From positions 1,426,001-1,490,000 of the forward strand of contig NC_009376.1 of NCBI RefSeq assembly GCF_000016385.1: a stretch of 64,000 nt of DNA, read 5' to 3'. The notes below the pieces were generated by a model, which was not told the origin of the DNA, did not search any database, and saw only the letters and a list, made by a program, of their open reading frames with translations. Origin of the DNA: Pyrobaculum arsenaticum DSM 13514 (GTDB lineage: Archaea > Thermoproteota > Thermoprotei > Thermoproteales > Thermoproteaceae). Below are positions 8,394-17,318 of the stretch, piece after piece (position 1 is the stretch's first letter; the number at the start of each line of letters is the position of its first letter). A program made the translations under genes and the position numbers.

Positions 8394-10307
8394 CTAGAGT
8401 ACGGTTAGAAGAGCTAGGTCTCTATAGAGCTCCTCAATCTGTTTAACGAACTGCGGAGTGTACTCGTATCTTGGGTCCTGCGCCTTCAGCTCAGCCAAGG
8501 CGAGTTCTAGATAACGAATAGCCTCCTGGTAGTCACCACTTTCATAGGCGCTCCGGGCTATATGGTAAGCAACAGAGACCTTGAGAATTGGGCAGTCACA
8601 ATTTGGTAAAATCCTTTTTGCAGAGGTAAGATCGGCCGCCGCAAGCGCAACTGATGCAATTTCGGCAGTTTTGTAGTCCTCAGCGCCCAGCGCCGCGTGG
8701 AAGACCTTTTCCAGTACTGTAACTGCCTCTCTAGGCGGGGTACGGGATAGGTGAGCCGCCGCTAGTTTTCTCAAAACAGGCAATGTACCTCTCTCAGCGG
8801 CTATTTCAAGGTAGTCTTGGTAAAATTTGTAGAAAAGTTCTATGTCGCTTCGCGATGCTGAGTAGAAAAGCTGGACAAACTTCTCAACGCACTTCGCTGG
8901 GGCTCTACGGGCATCCAACAGCGCTAGTCCGGCTAGAAGCTCTACACCTTCTTCATCACAGCGAGTGATAGACGGAATTGACACTTCCTGTGTGATCCTC
9001 TTGCCTTGTGCCATCCCCAAAGCATCAACAACCACCGGTGGCACTTGGCCGTCTTTGCACACATACTTTCCTATTTTATTCGTGCAAAATTCGCTTCGGC
9101 CCAGGGAAAGTGATGCAATTACTTTCGCAAATTCGAAAATCGTCTGCGAATCTATAACAAGAAGCCCTTTATACACGGTTCTTATCAGCCTTGCGGGGTT
9201 GTCAGGCGAGAGTAGACACGGGTTTTCCCTCGCTGTGAGTCTCAGCGATTCTTTGATAATACTCTCCTTAGGCGCAACCGCCCACTTAACGGCTGGCGCC
9301 AGCTCCTCGCGCGGCGTGTAGAGCACCTTGAGCTCCTCAAGCACCTCTTCTTTTACGCCAGCGTCCTGGGGCCCCAGCTTGCTTAACAGCGCAATTCTCC
9401 TCGCAATTGAGTCCACGTTAGCCAACGGATAAGCCAAATCTGTGGGTAGTTGCTGCCCCTCAAGGCTGAGCCACAACGGAGTTGCCAACGCCCTCGCCGC
9501 TTGGCATGTTGGGAAGAAAACCTCGCTGTAAAGATCGTAATATAGCTTAGCCAGAGATCTCAATGCCTCTTCGTATAGATCCTCAGGTTTAGACTGCGCA
9601 CATCCTCGGCGCGCATAGTGTCGCCCTCCGTAGGCAGCTAGCGCCACTACTCCGCTTAAGTCGCTGTGCTTCTCCATGACGTATTCAACAAATTGGCCCA
9701 GCGTCTTTCGACAGCCCAGCGCAGCTGAATGCGACAGAAACACCTCTTCTAAGACGCGTCTCAAATCTACGTATCTCAGATATTCCGAAATATCGACTAT
9801 TCTCATGCTCCGCTCCACGGCTTCGCGGCATCGAGAATAGCGCAATAAGTCGTACGGTAATACCAACAGGGTTGGTATGTCCCTAGTGGCGAGGTACATG
9901 GCGCGATCTATTACGTAGCGGCACTTTGTCATCCACTGCATAGCTGGTTCAGACCTTGGGAGGAGGGGGCTGTCGTAGAACGTAATGCCTAAGGGATCGT
10001 AGAAACCGAGGGCGTTAGACACCTCGTGAAGTATCTCCAACATACTATCAAAAGTGGCCACATCTACGCCGAGATCTATCACTGCATAATACTCGCCGAC
10101 TAGGCGCGCCGCGATATATCTCGCAACTACAGACTTCCCCGAGCCGTGAGGCCCTATCAACGCCACAGATGTCCCCGTCTTAATCATAGACACAATACGC
10201 TCCTCCAAGCCGCCAAACCAGTTCACCATCCTCGCCTTGAAGTTCTCTGTAAGGTTCAAGATATAGTGTTCGTCGCCCTCTCTCGTAATACCCAACAAAG
10301 ACGACAC
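8394..10307 (-). CDS. Large P-loop ATPase with C-terminal TPR-like repeats
   Basis: 637 aa from a GTG at 10305-10307. Walker A is GPHGSGKS at about residues 52-59, and a hydrophobic strand ending in YD (TLLVLPYDLL) is the likely Walker B. The middle is helical, and the last 150 residues contain TPR-like helices such as SGDYQEAIRYLELALAEL. This resembles STAND-type or ORC/AAA ATPases with a repeat sensor, but no signature fixes a family. The gene stands alone on this strand and is driven from the TATA box shared with the L40e gene. Confidence 0.7.
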   Translation of the reverse strand: MSSLLGITREGDEHYILNLTENFKARMVNWFGGLEERIVSMIKTGTSVALIGPHGSGKSVVARYIAARLVGEYYAVIDLGVDVATFDSMLEILHEVSNALGFYDPLGITFYDSPLLPRSEPAMQWMTKCRYVIDRAMYLATRDIPTLLVLPYDLLRYSRCREAVERSMRIVDISEYLRYVDLRRVLEEVFLSHSAALGCRKTLGQFVEYVMEKHSDLSGVVALAAYGGRHYARRGCAQSKPEDLYEEALRSLAKLYYDLYSEVFFPTCQAARALATPLWLSLEGQQLPTDLAYPLANVDSIARRIALLSKLGPQDAGVKEEVLEELKVLYTPREELAPAVKWAVAPKESIIKESLRLTARENPCLLSPDNPARLIRTVYKGLLVIDSQTIFEFAKVIASLSLGRSEFCTNKIGKYVCKDGQVPPVVVDALGMAQGKRITQEVSIPSITRCDEEGVELLAGLALLDARRAPAKCVEKFVQLFYSASRSDIELFYKFYQDYLEIAAERGTLPVLRKLAAAHLSRTPPREAVTVLEKVFHAALGAEDYKTAEIASVALAAADLTSAKRILPNCDCPILKVSVAYHIARSAYESGDYQEAIRYLELALAELKAQDPRYEYTPQFVKQIEELYRDLALLTVL

Positions 10308-10326
10308 ATGGCGCTCTCCGCAAAAA

Positions 10327-10334
10327 TTTATATA
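10327..10334. promoter_or_regulatory. TATA box shared by divergent ATPase and L40e genes
   Basis: TTTATATA, centred near 10331, lies 24-25 bp from both the GTG at 10307 (minus) and the ATG at 10356 (plus). Both genes would then be leaderless transcripts launched from one near-palindromic box. No second TATA-like element is visible in the 48 bp between the starts. Confidence 0.6.
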
Positions 10335-10355
10335 TCTGATTATCCCCCAGCACCT

Positions 10356-10517
10356 ATGCCGATAACTCTAGACCCTGAAAAGCTGGCAATTGTAATGAAA
10401 CACCGCTTCCAGTACAAGATCTGCAGGGAATGCGGAGCCCGCAACCCGCCCAATGCCGAGAAGTGCAGACGTTGTCACTCGAAGAATCTGCGACCTAAGA
10501 AGTTCAAGAAGAAGTAA
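10356..10517 (+). CDS. rpl40e: Large-subunit ribosomal protein L40e (eL40)
   Basis: 53 aa, starting MPITLDPEKLAIVMKHRF and containing the diagnostic four-cysteine zinc ribbon CRECGARN...CRRCHSKNLRPK. In archaea L40e is free, without the ubiquitin fusion seen in eukaryotes. The ATG at 10356 is preferred because it begins the conserved sequence and sits 25 bp after the TATA box; the frame is open further upstream but antisense to the ATPase. Its 3' end overlaps the convergent regulator gene by 43 nt. Confidence 0.95.
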   Translation: MPITLDPEKLAIVMKHRFQYKICRECGARNPPNAEKCRRCHSKNLRPKKFKKK

Positions 10518-10804
10518 CAAAAAAATTTCGGCGGCTCTATCCTCTCACTCTTACAACGGGGACACCTGCTAGGCTTTTTCAGCTTCTCACGGTCAGAAAA
10601 CACGTAGCCGCATTTCTTGCAGGTCGCTGGCACAATCTCCAGCCTATACCCCATCCTCTTCAGCGTCTTTTTTACGTGCTCAAGCTCGTCGTACAGCTCA
10701 CTGGGTTTGAGCTCGGTGTTTACAAGGGCTTGTAGTTGGTATATAGTCAACGGCTCTCTGCTCTCGAGAAGAACTTTGGCAAGCCTCTCTCTTACTGTTT
10801 CCAT
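10475..10804 (-). CDS. HTH / zinc-ribbon transcriptional regulator
   Basis: 109 aa. Residues 1-60 fit a winged helix (LAKVLLESREPLTIYQLQAL), and residues 62-90 form a zinc ribbon with CKKCGYVF and CPRCKSERI. This HTH plus ribbon architecture matches a known family of predicted archaeal transcription regulators (COG3357-like). The last 14 residues are encoded opposite the L40e gene, an unusual convergent overlap; the tail is Phe-rich and may be dispensable. It overlaps the upstream 102-aa gene by 1 nt. Confidence 0.72.
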   Translation of the reverse strand: METVRERLAKVLLESREPLTIYQLQALVNTELKPSELYDELEHVKKTLKRMGYRLEIVPATCKKCGYVFSDREKLKKPSRCPRCKSERIEPPKFFCYFFLNFLGRRFFE

Positions 10805-11112
10805 TACTTTTCAACAACCGCAGACTGTAGCCACAGCGCCTTAAAGGTCCCGCCGCTTTTTAGTATAGCGAAGGTAAAGATGTGTGTATTCTTCTCGCCG
10901 GCTTTCTGGGTCTCAATTCTAATAAACCTCGCCCTCTCTGGCTGTTCTGCAGGATCTACGTTGGCGTCTAGGAGATGAGATGTGGTGGGCGTGTAGCCTA
11001 CGTTTCTAAGCACGTTTTCGAGACAATGCAGCAGCTCAAGGGGCGTGGGCCCCGTGCATTGCGATTTTTCTATTGCCTCCTTAACCCGCGCGTGTTCAAT
11101 ACTGTAACTCAT
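10804..11112 (-). CDS. Conserved-looking hypothetical protein, 102 aa
   Basis: Starts MSYSIEHARVKEAIEKSQ; a TATA-like ATTAAAG about 25 bp upstream of the ATG at 11112 supports a leaderless start. The N-terminal half is helical and the C-terminal half alternates strand-like segments. Two cysteines are present but no metal motif. It is the first gene of a two-gene operon with the zinc-ribbon regulator, so it may belong to the same regulatory task. The family is not recognised. Confidence 0.6.
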   Translation of the reverse strand: MSYSIEHARVKEAIEKSQCTGPTPLELLHCLENVLRNVGYTPTTSHLLDANVDPAEQPERARFIRIETQKAGEKNTHIFTFAILKSGGTFKALWLQSAVVEK

Positions 11113-11231
11113 AGTAATCGCGCAGATTCGTACTTTAATAACATTTTAGGTCAGTTGCTCAGCCGTCTTCACGCGTCAGACCTTGTAAGCCTCGTCACCA
11201 AAACTTTAAAACTTTTAAGAATTAAAAAATA

Positions 11232-13313
11232 ATGATTAGGTGGATTAGTCTAGTTATAGTTCTAGTAGCTGTTTTTGCCATGTCCCTAATTCCTCCCTAT
11301 TTTTTCAGACTTGCCGACCCGTTTCAAGGCCCTATGAAGGCAGTTTCGCGGCCTCCGCCTCCAGCGCCGCTTGAGAACTATGTACTTGTTATCAAGGCAG
11401 ATAGCGAAAAGGAGGCGATGTATAAGTTGGGGTATGCCCATGCGTACTACCGCTTCTTTCAAATGGACGTTATGAGGAGAGTTGTCCAGGGTCGGCTTTC
11501 TGAACTATTAGGCGAGGCGGCTCTTGACACGGACATCTACTTCAGAACGAGGGGCTTGTACATAGCGGCGGAGAAGACGTGGGCATACATCAAGGAGAGG
11601 TATCCCCAATTCGCTGATCTACTTGAGGAATACACGAGGGGCGTCAACGACTTCTTAGCAAGCAACCCGCCCATCGTGGAATATCTCATACTTGGAAAAA
11701 GACCTGAGCCTTGGTCGCCCGTGGATAGCATTGCCATCGGGAAACTCATCGCGTGGTCCCTAAGCGGCGGAGAAGACGATCTTTACCTAAAAGAACTGGT
11801 TGACGCTCTGGGACCTGAGTTCCTCAAAATAGCGCTTGTCAGGGCGGATAACACCCCCATACTTCCTCAAAAGGCGACTTTCTCGCCTCTGGGTAGCAAC
11901 AACTGGGTGATATCGCCTGGCCTCACAGCCACTGGAAAACCGATATTGGCAAACGACCCCCACCTCTCCCTATCGGCTCCCCCAATTTGGATATTCCAGA
12001 AGGTGGAAACTCCCGGCTACACAGTTATGGGAGTTGCCTTCCCGGGCGTTCCTGTTGTTGTTATTGGGACAAACGGCTACGTTGCTTGGGGTTTTACAAA
12101 CACTGGGGTAGACGTCATTGACTACTATTATTATGTATGGAGCGGGGACAGGTACTACCACAACGGCACGTGGCTAGAAGCACAGCGGCGGGTTGAGAAG
12201 TTCCGAGTCTGCGACCTAAACAACAACTGCGCGGTTCGATCTATCGACGTCTTAGAGACAATGCACGGGCCTGTGGTGGATTTCAGAGGGCAGAGATACG
12301 CTATGAGGTGGCTAGGGAACAACGTGACTTTGGAGGCCATAGCGCTGTACATGATGAACCGGGCTAGGAACCTCACAGAGTTCCTAAACGGGCTTAGGTA
12401 TTTCGCAACGCCGAGCCAAAACACCGTCTACGCAGATAGATACGGCGTTGTCGCCTACTTTGCCAGCGGCTACTACCCGATTAGAGATGGGGGCTACCTC
12501 CCCTTCAACGGCTCGAGAGGCGAGGGGGAGTGGAGAAGGCTTGTGTGGCTACCTGATGTGCTTAGGTACATAAACCCGCCGTATTTAGCCACTGCGAACA
12601 ACAAGGTGGCCGACGCCAATATTTACCTACAGTGGAGGTGGGCTGACAGGTACCGCCACGACAGGATCACAGAGCTAATAGCGCAGAAAATAGCCGGGGG
12701 GAGGATCTCCGCTAGCGATGTCATGGACATCCAGCGCGACGTTGTGGATATCTCGTGCAGAGACGCAAAGGCTTTGCTTAGACTCTACGGAGGAGTAGCG
12801 GGGAAAAAGCTCCTCGAGGAGCTGGATGGTTGGGACTGCGCCATGGCGCCTAGCTCTGTAACCGCGGCTAGGTACGCCATGTTTGTGTACACCCTGCAAA
12901 AATTGTCATGGGAGAGGTTCAATGTCTCCATTACCTTTGTCCCATTTGAGGTGACGCTTGCCTCGATTGGACGCGGCCTTATAGATAGGGCTATTGTGGA
13001 AAAGGCGGCTGAGGAGGCTTTGAAAATTAACTCGCCGTGGGGCTCTATACACAAGTACAACATCCAGCACGTGCTCAGCTCCGTCTTCCCGTCGCTTAAT
13101 TATAGGAGCGTCGAGGCTCCAGGCGATTGGTTCACGGTAAACGTGGCGCCGGGATTCGCCGTCTCTCATGGACCGAGCGTGAGGTTCATAGTGGCTTTCG
13201 GCGATGGCGTCTACATGATGCTCCCCGGGGGGCCCGATGGCGATCCCTTAAGCCCACTATACGACGCCATGTACATTCCTTGGGTGAGGGGGGAGTATGT
13301 CAAGGTGGGCTAA
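11232..13313 (+). CDS. Penicillin acylase family N-terminal-nucleophile hydrolase
   Basis: 693 aa. An N-terminal membrane helix or signal (ISLVIVLVAVFAMSLIP) anchors or exports it. The Ntn nucleophile is Ser222 in LGSNNWVI, where precursors of this family self-cleave into alpha and beta chains; NDPHL follows at about 241 and a GTNGYVAWGFTN stretch after that. Family members hydrolyse amides (beta-lactam side chains, N-acyl-homoserine lactones, other N-acyl compounds); the natural substrate here is unknown. A TATA-like CTTTAAAAC lies about 25 bp before the ATG. The next gene overlaps by 17 nt. Confidence 0.9.
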   Translation: MIRWISLVIVLVAVFAMSLIPPYFFRLADPFQGPMKAVSRPPPPAPLENYVLVIKADSEKEAMYKLGYAHAYYRFFQMDVMRRVVQGRLSELLGEAALDTDIYFRTRGLYIAAEKTWAYIKERYPQFADLLEEYTRGVNDFLASNPPIVEYLILGKRPEPWSPVDSIAIGKLIAWSLSGGEDDLYLKELVDALGPEFLKIALVRADNTPILPQKATFSPLGSNNWVISPGLTATGKPILANDPHLSLSAPPIWIFQKVETPGYTVMGVAFPGVPVVVIGTNGYVAWGFTNTGVDVIDYYYYVWSGDRYYHNGTWLEAQRRVEKFRVCDLNNNCAVRSIDVLETMHGPVVDFRGQRYAMRWLGNNVTLEAIALYMMNRARNLTEFLNGLRYFATPSQNTVYADRYGVVAYFASGYYPIRDGGYLPFNGSRGEGEWRRLVWLPDVLRYINPPYLATANNKVADANIYLQWRWADRYRHDRITELIAQKIAGGRISASDVMDIQRDVVDISCRDAKALLRLYGGVAGKKLLEELDGWDCAMAPSSVTAARYAMFVYTLQKLSWERFNVSITFVPFEVTLASIGRGLIDRAIVEKAAEEALKINSPWGSIHKYNIQHVLSSVFPSLNYRSVEAPGDWFTVNVAPGFAVSHGPSVRFIVAFGDGVYMMLPGGPDGDPLSPLYDAMYIPWVRGEYVKVG

Positions 13314-13635
13314 ATACCTAGGCCTAGCTATACCGCTCCTTGGCATTATGTCGCCTTGGCACATCGTAAACGCGGCGGCGTTGCCCTTAGTCGGCGGACT
13401 GATATACGGATATTTGGCCGAAAAACGCCGTCACGTGGCGCTCTCTCCAGTAGCGGCGCTGGTACCTGTTGCGCTAGTATTGTTGTACTACGCGTTAACA
13501 AACGCGGCGAGGCTTGTGAGGTTTTTGGAAATATTTCCAATCTTCGCCTTGCTCTGGGTTTTGTTTTGGGTTGTATTTTTCACAATGGGGGCTACAGCTG
13601 GGTACATATTACGGCATCGGCCTGTTAAGAGTTAA
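13297..13635 (+). CDS. Small integral membrane protein
   Basis: 112 aa with four predicted membrane helices (about residues 7-25, 27-41, 49-66 and 77-103) separated by short basic loops. It overlaps the end of the acylase gene and is probably translated with it. No conserved functional motif was recognised. It could help anchor or accompany the acylase, but this rests on position alone. Confidence 0.65.
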   Translation: MSRWAKYLGLAIPLLGIMSPWHIVNAAALPLVGGLIYGYLAEKRRHVALSPVAALVPVALVLLYYALTNAARLVRFLEIFPIFALLWVLFWVVFFTMGATAGYILRHRPVKS

Positions 13636-13657
13636 AAAACTGCAAAATGCGTATCCC

Positions 13658-14881
13658 ATGAATACAAAACTTTTGGTAGCTCTAGTCGTTGTAATAATCG
13701 CAGTGGCCGCCGCGGCGCTTCTACTACTCCAGCAACCCCAGCAGGCGTCCACCCAGACTACCCAAACTCCAAGCAAGGGCAATATATATGTAATATACGA
13801 TATCGGAGGTAGAGGCGACCTCTCTTTTAACGACATGGCTTACCTAGGCGCCTCCAAAGCCGCCAAGGATTTCGGCCTGGGGCTAAAGGAGGTGCAGAGC
13901 AAAACGCAGGACGACTACGTGCCTAACCTGCGCGCGGCCGCCAGATCCGGCGATGCGGCGTTAGTCGTCGCAGTGGGGTTCCTCATGACCGATGCCGTGA
14001 AGCAAGTCTCCCAAGAGTACCCCAACGCCAAGTTCGCCATAATTGATGGCTACATTCCCGACCGGCCGAACGTGCTCTCCGTCCTCTACAGAGAGAACGA
14101 GGGATCCGCCCTAGTTGGCGCACTGGCCGCGTTAACAGCCTACCACTTCAACTGCACCAAGGTCGGCATAGTCCTAGGCATGGAAATACCCGTCTTGTGG
14201 AAATTCGAAATTGGTTACGCCTACGGGGTGAGGTGGGCCGAGCGCTACCTAAGCCAGAAGTTTGGGAAGAACGTCAAGTTCGACGTGCTCTACATCTACA
14301 CAGGCTCTTTCAACGACCCGGCCAAGGGCAAGCAGGCAGCTGAGGTAATGCTTGCACAAGGCGTATGTGTAATATATCAAGCCGCAGGCGCCACTGGACT
14401 GGGAGTGTTTGAAGCCGTGGCCGAGGCAGGGAAGAAGGCTGGGAGGAATATGGGCCCGCCGTTTGCCATCGGCGTAGACGCCGACCAAGACTACCTAAAG
14501 CCAGGCTTCATCCTTGCCTCTATGATGAAGAGGGTCGACGTGGGCGTCTACACAGCCGCGAAGATGGCCGTAGAGGGCAATTTCAAGGGCGGCGTGCTTG
14601 AGCTTGGCTTAAAGGAGGGCGGGGTGTCGGTAAGCACCCTGAGCGACTTGCGGCAGTTTATAGAAATAGGCGTAAGCGCCGGGGCCGTGAGGAGGGAGGA
14701 CGCCGATAAGATTGTGGCAACTGTAAGCGATATGAGGTCCAAGATACCGTCGTGGATATGGGAGGCGGTTGATCAGCTTAAGCAAGACATCATAGCCGGC
14801 AGGGAGAAGGTGCCTCTGCCCACCGCCCAGGACCAGGTGGTGCAACTTAGGAAAGAGTTGGGCCTCGGCGTCGCCGGGTAA
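13658..14881 (+). CDS. BMP-family nucleoside-binding protein of ABC importer
   Basis: 407 aa. An N-terminal membrane anchor (LLVALVVVIIAVAAAALLLL) is followed by a Gln/Thr-rich linker and the BMP domain beginning YVIYDIGGRGDLSFNDMAY, close to the family's GGKGDxSFND signature. There is no lipobox cysteine, so anchoring is by the helix. BMP proteins capture nucleosides for the ATPase and permeases encoded next. The ATG at 13658 follows a TATA-like GTTAAAAAAC. The stop overlaps the ATPase ATG (TAATG). Confidence 0.9.
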   Translation: MNTKLLVALVVVIIAVAAAALLLLQQPQQASTQTTQTPSKGNIYVIYDIGGRGDLSFNDMAYLGASKAAKDFGLGLKEVQSKTQDDYVPNLRAAARSGDAALVVAVGFLMTDAVKQVSQEYPNAKFAIIDGYIPDRPNVLSVLYRENEGSALVGALAALTAYHFNCTKVGIVLGMEIPVLWKFEIGYAYGVRWAERYLSQKFGKNVKFDVLYIYTGSFNDPAKGKQAAEVMLAQGVCVIYQAAGATGLGVFEAVAEAGKKAGRNMGPPFAIGVDADQDYLKPGFILASMMKRVDVGVYTAAKMAVEGNFKGGVLELGLKEGGVSVSTLSDLRQFIEIGVSAGAVRREDADKIVATVSDMRSKIPSWIWEAVDQLKQDIIAGREKVPLPTAQDQVVQLRKELGLGVAG

Positions 14882-16317
14882 TGCAAGTTTCTCTCAAGGA
14901 AATTCACAAAATTTTTTCAGACGGAACCCACGCCTTGCGTGGGGTTTCTCTTGATATCTATCCAGGGGAGGTTTTGGCATTGCTAGGCGAGAACGGCGCA
15001 GGAAAGACAACGCTGATGAAGATCCTTGCGGGCATCTACAAGCCCACATCTGGGGAGATATACATCGACGGGAAAAAGGCTAGGTTCAAAAACGCCCGGG
15101 AGGCTTTGCGCCTCGGCATAGCCATGGTGCACCAACACCTTTCCCTCATACCAGGGCTTACCGCACTTGAGAATATCGCCGTGCTGGAGGGGGCGGGCCT
15201 AGGGCCTATATCAGGAGAGGTGAGGAAGAGGGCAGAGGCCATCGCGGCGGGGCTGGGTTTTGAAATTGACTGGGATAGAGACGTGGAGGAGCTCCCCCTA
15301 GGCGTGAGGCAGAGAGTGGAAATCGTGAAGGCGCTTTATTGGGGCGCCGACTTGCTAATCCTCGACGAGCCCACCACAGTCTTGTCCCCTCCCGAGGTGA
15401 AGTCCCTTTTCCAAGTAGTTAAGAGCCTCAAACAAAAGGGGAAGTCCATTGTATATATCACACATAAAATACCAGAAGTACTCGAGGTGGCTGATAGGGT
15501 CGCCGTGCTGAGACGTGGGGTAAAAGTCGCCGAGTTCAAGCCACCGTACGACGCCAAGAAGCTGGTGGAGGCTATGGTAGGCGAGCTTAAAACAGAGAGC
15601 GTAGAGAGGTCGGGAGAGACCGGCGAGAGGCCGGTGCTAGAGGTGGTGGATCTCTGGGTCTACGAAGGGGGGAGAGCCGTGGTCCAGGGCGTTAACCTGG
15701 TCGTGAGGGAGAGCGAAATTTTAGCCGTAGTGGGGGTAGAGGGTAACGGACAGGAGCACTTGGTGGAAGCCGTGGTAGGGCTGAGGAAGTACAAGGGTGT
15801 TGTGAAAATCCATGGGGGCTACGCATATATACCTGACGACAGGCATAGAAAGGCCCTAGTCTTGGAAAAGACGCTTGTGGAGAACGCGATTTTGGGGAAG
15901 GAGGCCGAGTTCTCTAGACGCGGCCTCATCTCTTGGAAAGACGCAGAGAGATTTACGGCAAAACTAGTGGAGGAGTTCGGAATCGTGACTCCTGGGCCGT
16001 GGGCTTTCGTGAAGCAACTTTCAGGCGGCAACCAGCAGAAGCTTGTAGTGGGCAGGGAGCTGAGCAGAAACGCCAAGCTTATAGTTGCACATCAGCCCAC
16101 GAGGGGGCTCGACGTGGCGACAACGGAGTATGTACAACATTTGTTGTTAAAGGCGAGGAACAACGGCGCGGGGGTGTTGCTCGTCACAAGTGACCTAGAC
16201 GAGGCATATAAGCTGGCCGACACAATCGCCGTGATGTATCGCGGTAGGATAGTCGCCATAGGGTCTGTGGGAGAGATGGCTCTTGACGTAGTAGGGAAGA
16301 AGATGGCAGGGCTATGA
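14881..16317 (+). CDS. Nucleoside ABC importer, double ATP-binding protein
   Basis: 478 aa with two nucleotide-binding domains, as in NupA/RbsA-type importers. Domain 1 has Walker A GENGAGKTT, signature LPLGVRQRVEIVKAL and Walker B LLILDEPTTVLSP. Domain 2 has a degenerate Walker A (GVEGNGQEH) but a good signature LSGGNQQKLVVGREL. A weak second P-loop is usual in this family. It energises uptake with the two permeases that follow and overlaps its neighbours by 1 and 4 nt. Confidence 0.94.
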   Translation: MQVSLKEIHKIFSDGTHALRGVSLDIYPGEVLALLGENGAGKTTLMKILAGIYKPTSGEIYIDGKKARFKNAREALRLGIAMVHQHLSLIPGLTALENIAVLEGAGLGPISGEVRKRAEAIAAGLGFEIDWDRDVEELPLGVRQRVEIVKALYWGADLLILDEPTTVLSPPEVKSLFQVVKSLKQKGKSIVYITHKIPEVLEVADRVAVLRRGVKVAEFKPPYDAKKLVEAMVGELKTESVERSGETGERPVLEVVDLWVYEGGRAVVQGVNLVVRESEILAVVGVEGNGQEHLVEAVVGLRKYKGVVKIHGGYAYIPDDRHRKALVLEKTLVENAILGKEAEFSRRGLISWKDAERFTAKLVEEFGIVTPGPWAFVKQLSGGNQQKLVVGRELSRNAKLIVAHQPTRGLDVATTEYVQHLLLKARNNGAGVLLVTSDLDEAYKLADTIAVMYRGRIVAIGSVGEMALDVVGKKMAGL

Positions 16318-17318
16318 GGTTTCAGACCGCCTCTGCTGTAAACATCGCCGCCGCGCTGGTTATGGCCTTCGCCGTTGGGACCGCGCTGATGTGGATATCT
16401 GGATACGACCCGCTGTCGTCCTACTCGGCGATGTTGATCACGCCTCTGTCTGACTGGGTCTACTTCCTCTCCGCCCTTGCCTTCTCCGCTCCGATAGTCC
16501 TTACGGGGCTTACCTTTTCGCTTGGGCTAAGGGCTGGTCTATTCAACATAGGGGCAGAGGGGCAAGTATACATGGGCGCCCTGGGGGCGGTGGCGGCGGC
16601 ATATTTGTTAGGCGGGCCGGCCGTCTTGCCGCTTGCCTTCGCCATGGGTCTTTTCTTGGCAGTTCTGTGGTCTAGCGTCCCCGCCGTGTTGAAGATATGG
16701 CGCGGCGTAAACGAGGTTATTAGCACAATAATGATGAACTGGGTCGCCTACTGGGTAACTATTATGGCAGTCTCCACGGTGTTTGCAAACCCACTTCAGC
16801 CAGAAGAGTCTGTAAAAGTGCCGGAGCCCGCGAGGCTCACGCCCTTGGTGCCCGGTACGGATTTCACAGCAGCGGTACCCATCGCCTACGCGGCGGCGTT
16901 TTTAGTGCTTATTTTTCTTAAATACAGCGTTTGGGGTTACCGAATCTCCGTAAGCGGGTACAACCCAATCGCGGCGAAGTCCTACGGCATAAAACCTGAG
17001 CGGGCCGTTTTGGTAGCATTTGCCCTAGGCTCCGTGACGGCGGGTCTCGCCGGCGTGTTGCAAGTAGTCGCAAGGCCGCCCTCCTACAGCTTGGCTAGGA
17101 ATTTAGCAAATGTCTACGGATTGGGGTTCGACGGGATCACCGCGGCTATGTTGGGAAGGGGGCACCCAGTGGGAGTGGTGCTTGCCTCGATATTTCTAGG
17201 AATTATGCAAGAGGGGGCTAGACACATGCAGATCGAGGCAGGAACCCCGTACGAATTCGTCAAGGTGATCCAAGGCCTAATAATACTGTTCCTCGCGTTG
17301 CAGTTGTTGAGAAAATGA
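16314..17318 (+). CDS. Nucleoside ABC importer permease 1
   Basis: 334 aa, multi-spanning, with the branched-chain/BMP permease motif LRAGLFNIGAEGQVYMGALGAV near residue 75 and GLGFDGITAAMLGRGHPVG near residue 265. These are typical of the NupB/YufP-type subunit of nucleoside importers. It pairs with the next gene to form the channel; the two overlap by 4 nt. Confidence 0.92.
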   Translation: MRFQTASAVNIAAALVMAFAVGTALMWISGYDPLSSYSAMLITPLSDWVYFLSALAFSAPIVLTGLTFSLGLRAGLFNIGAEGQVYMGALGAVAAAYLLGGPAVLPLAFAMGLFLAVLWSSVPAVLKIWRGVNEVISTIMMNWVAYWVTIMAVSTVFANPLQPEESVKVPEPARLTPLVPGTDFTAAVPIAYAAAFLVLIFLKYSVWGYRISVSGYNPIAAKSYGIKPERAVLVAFALGSVTAGLAGVLQVVARPPSYSLARNLANVYGLGFDGITAAMLGRGHPVGVVLASIFLGIMQEGARHMQIEAGTPYEFVKVIQGLIILFLALQLLRK

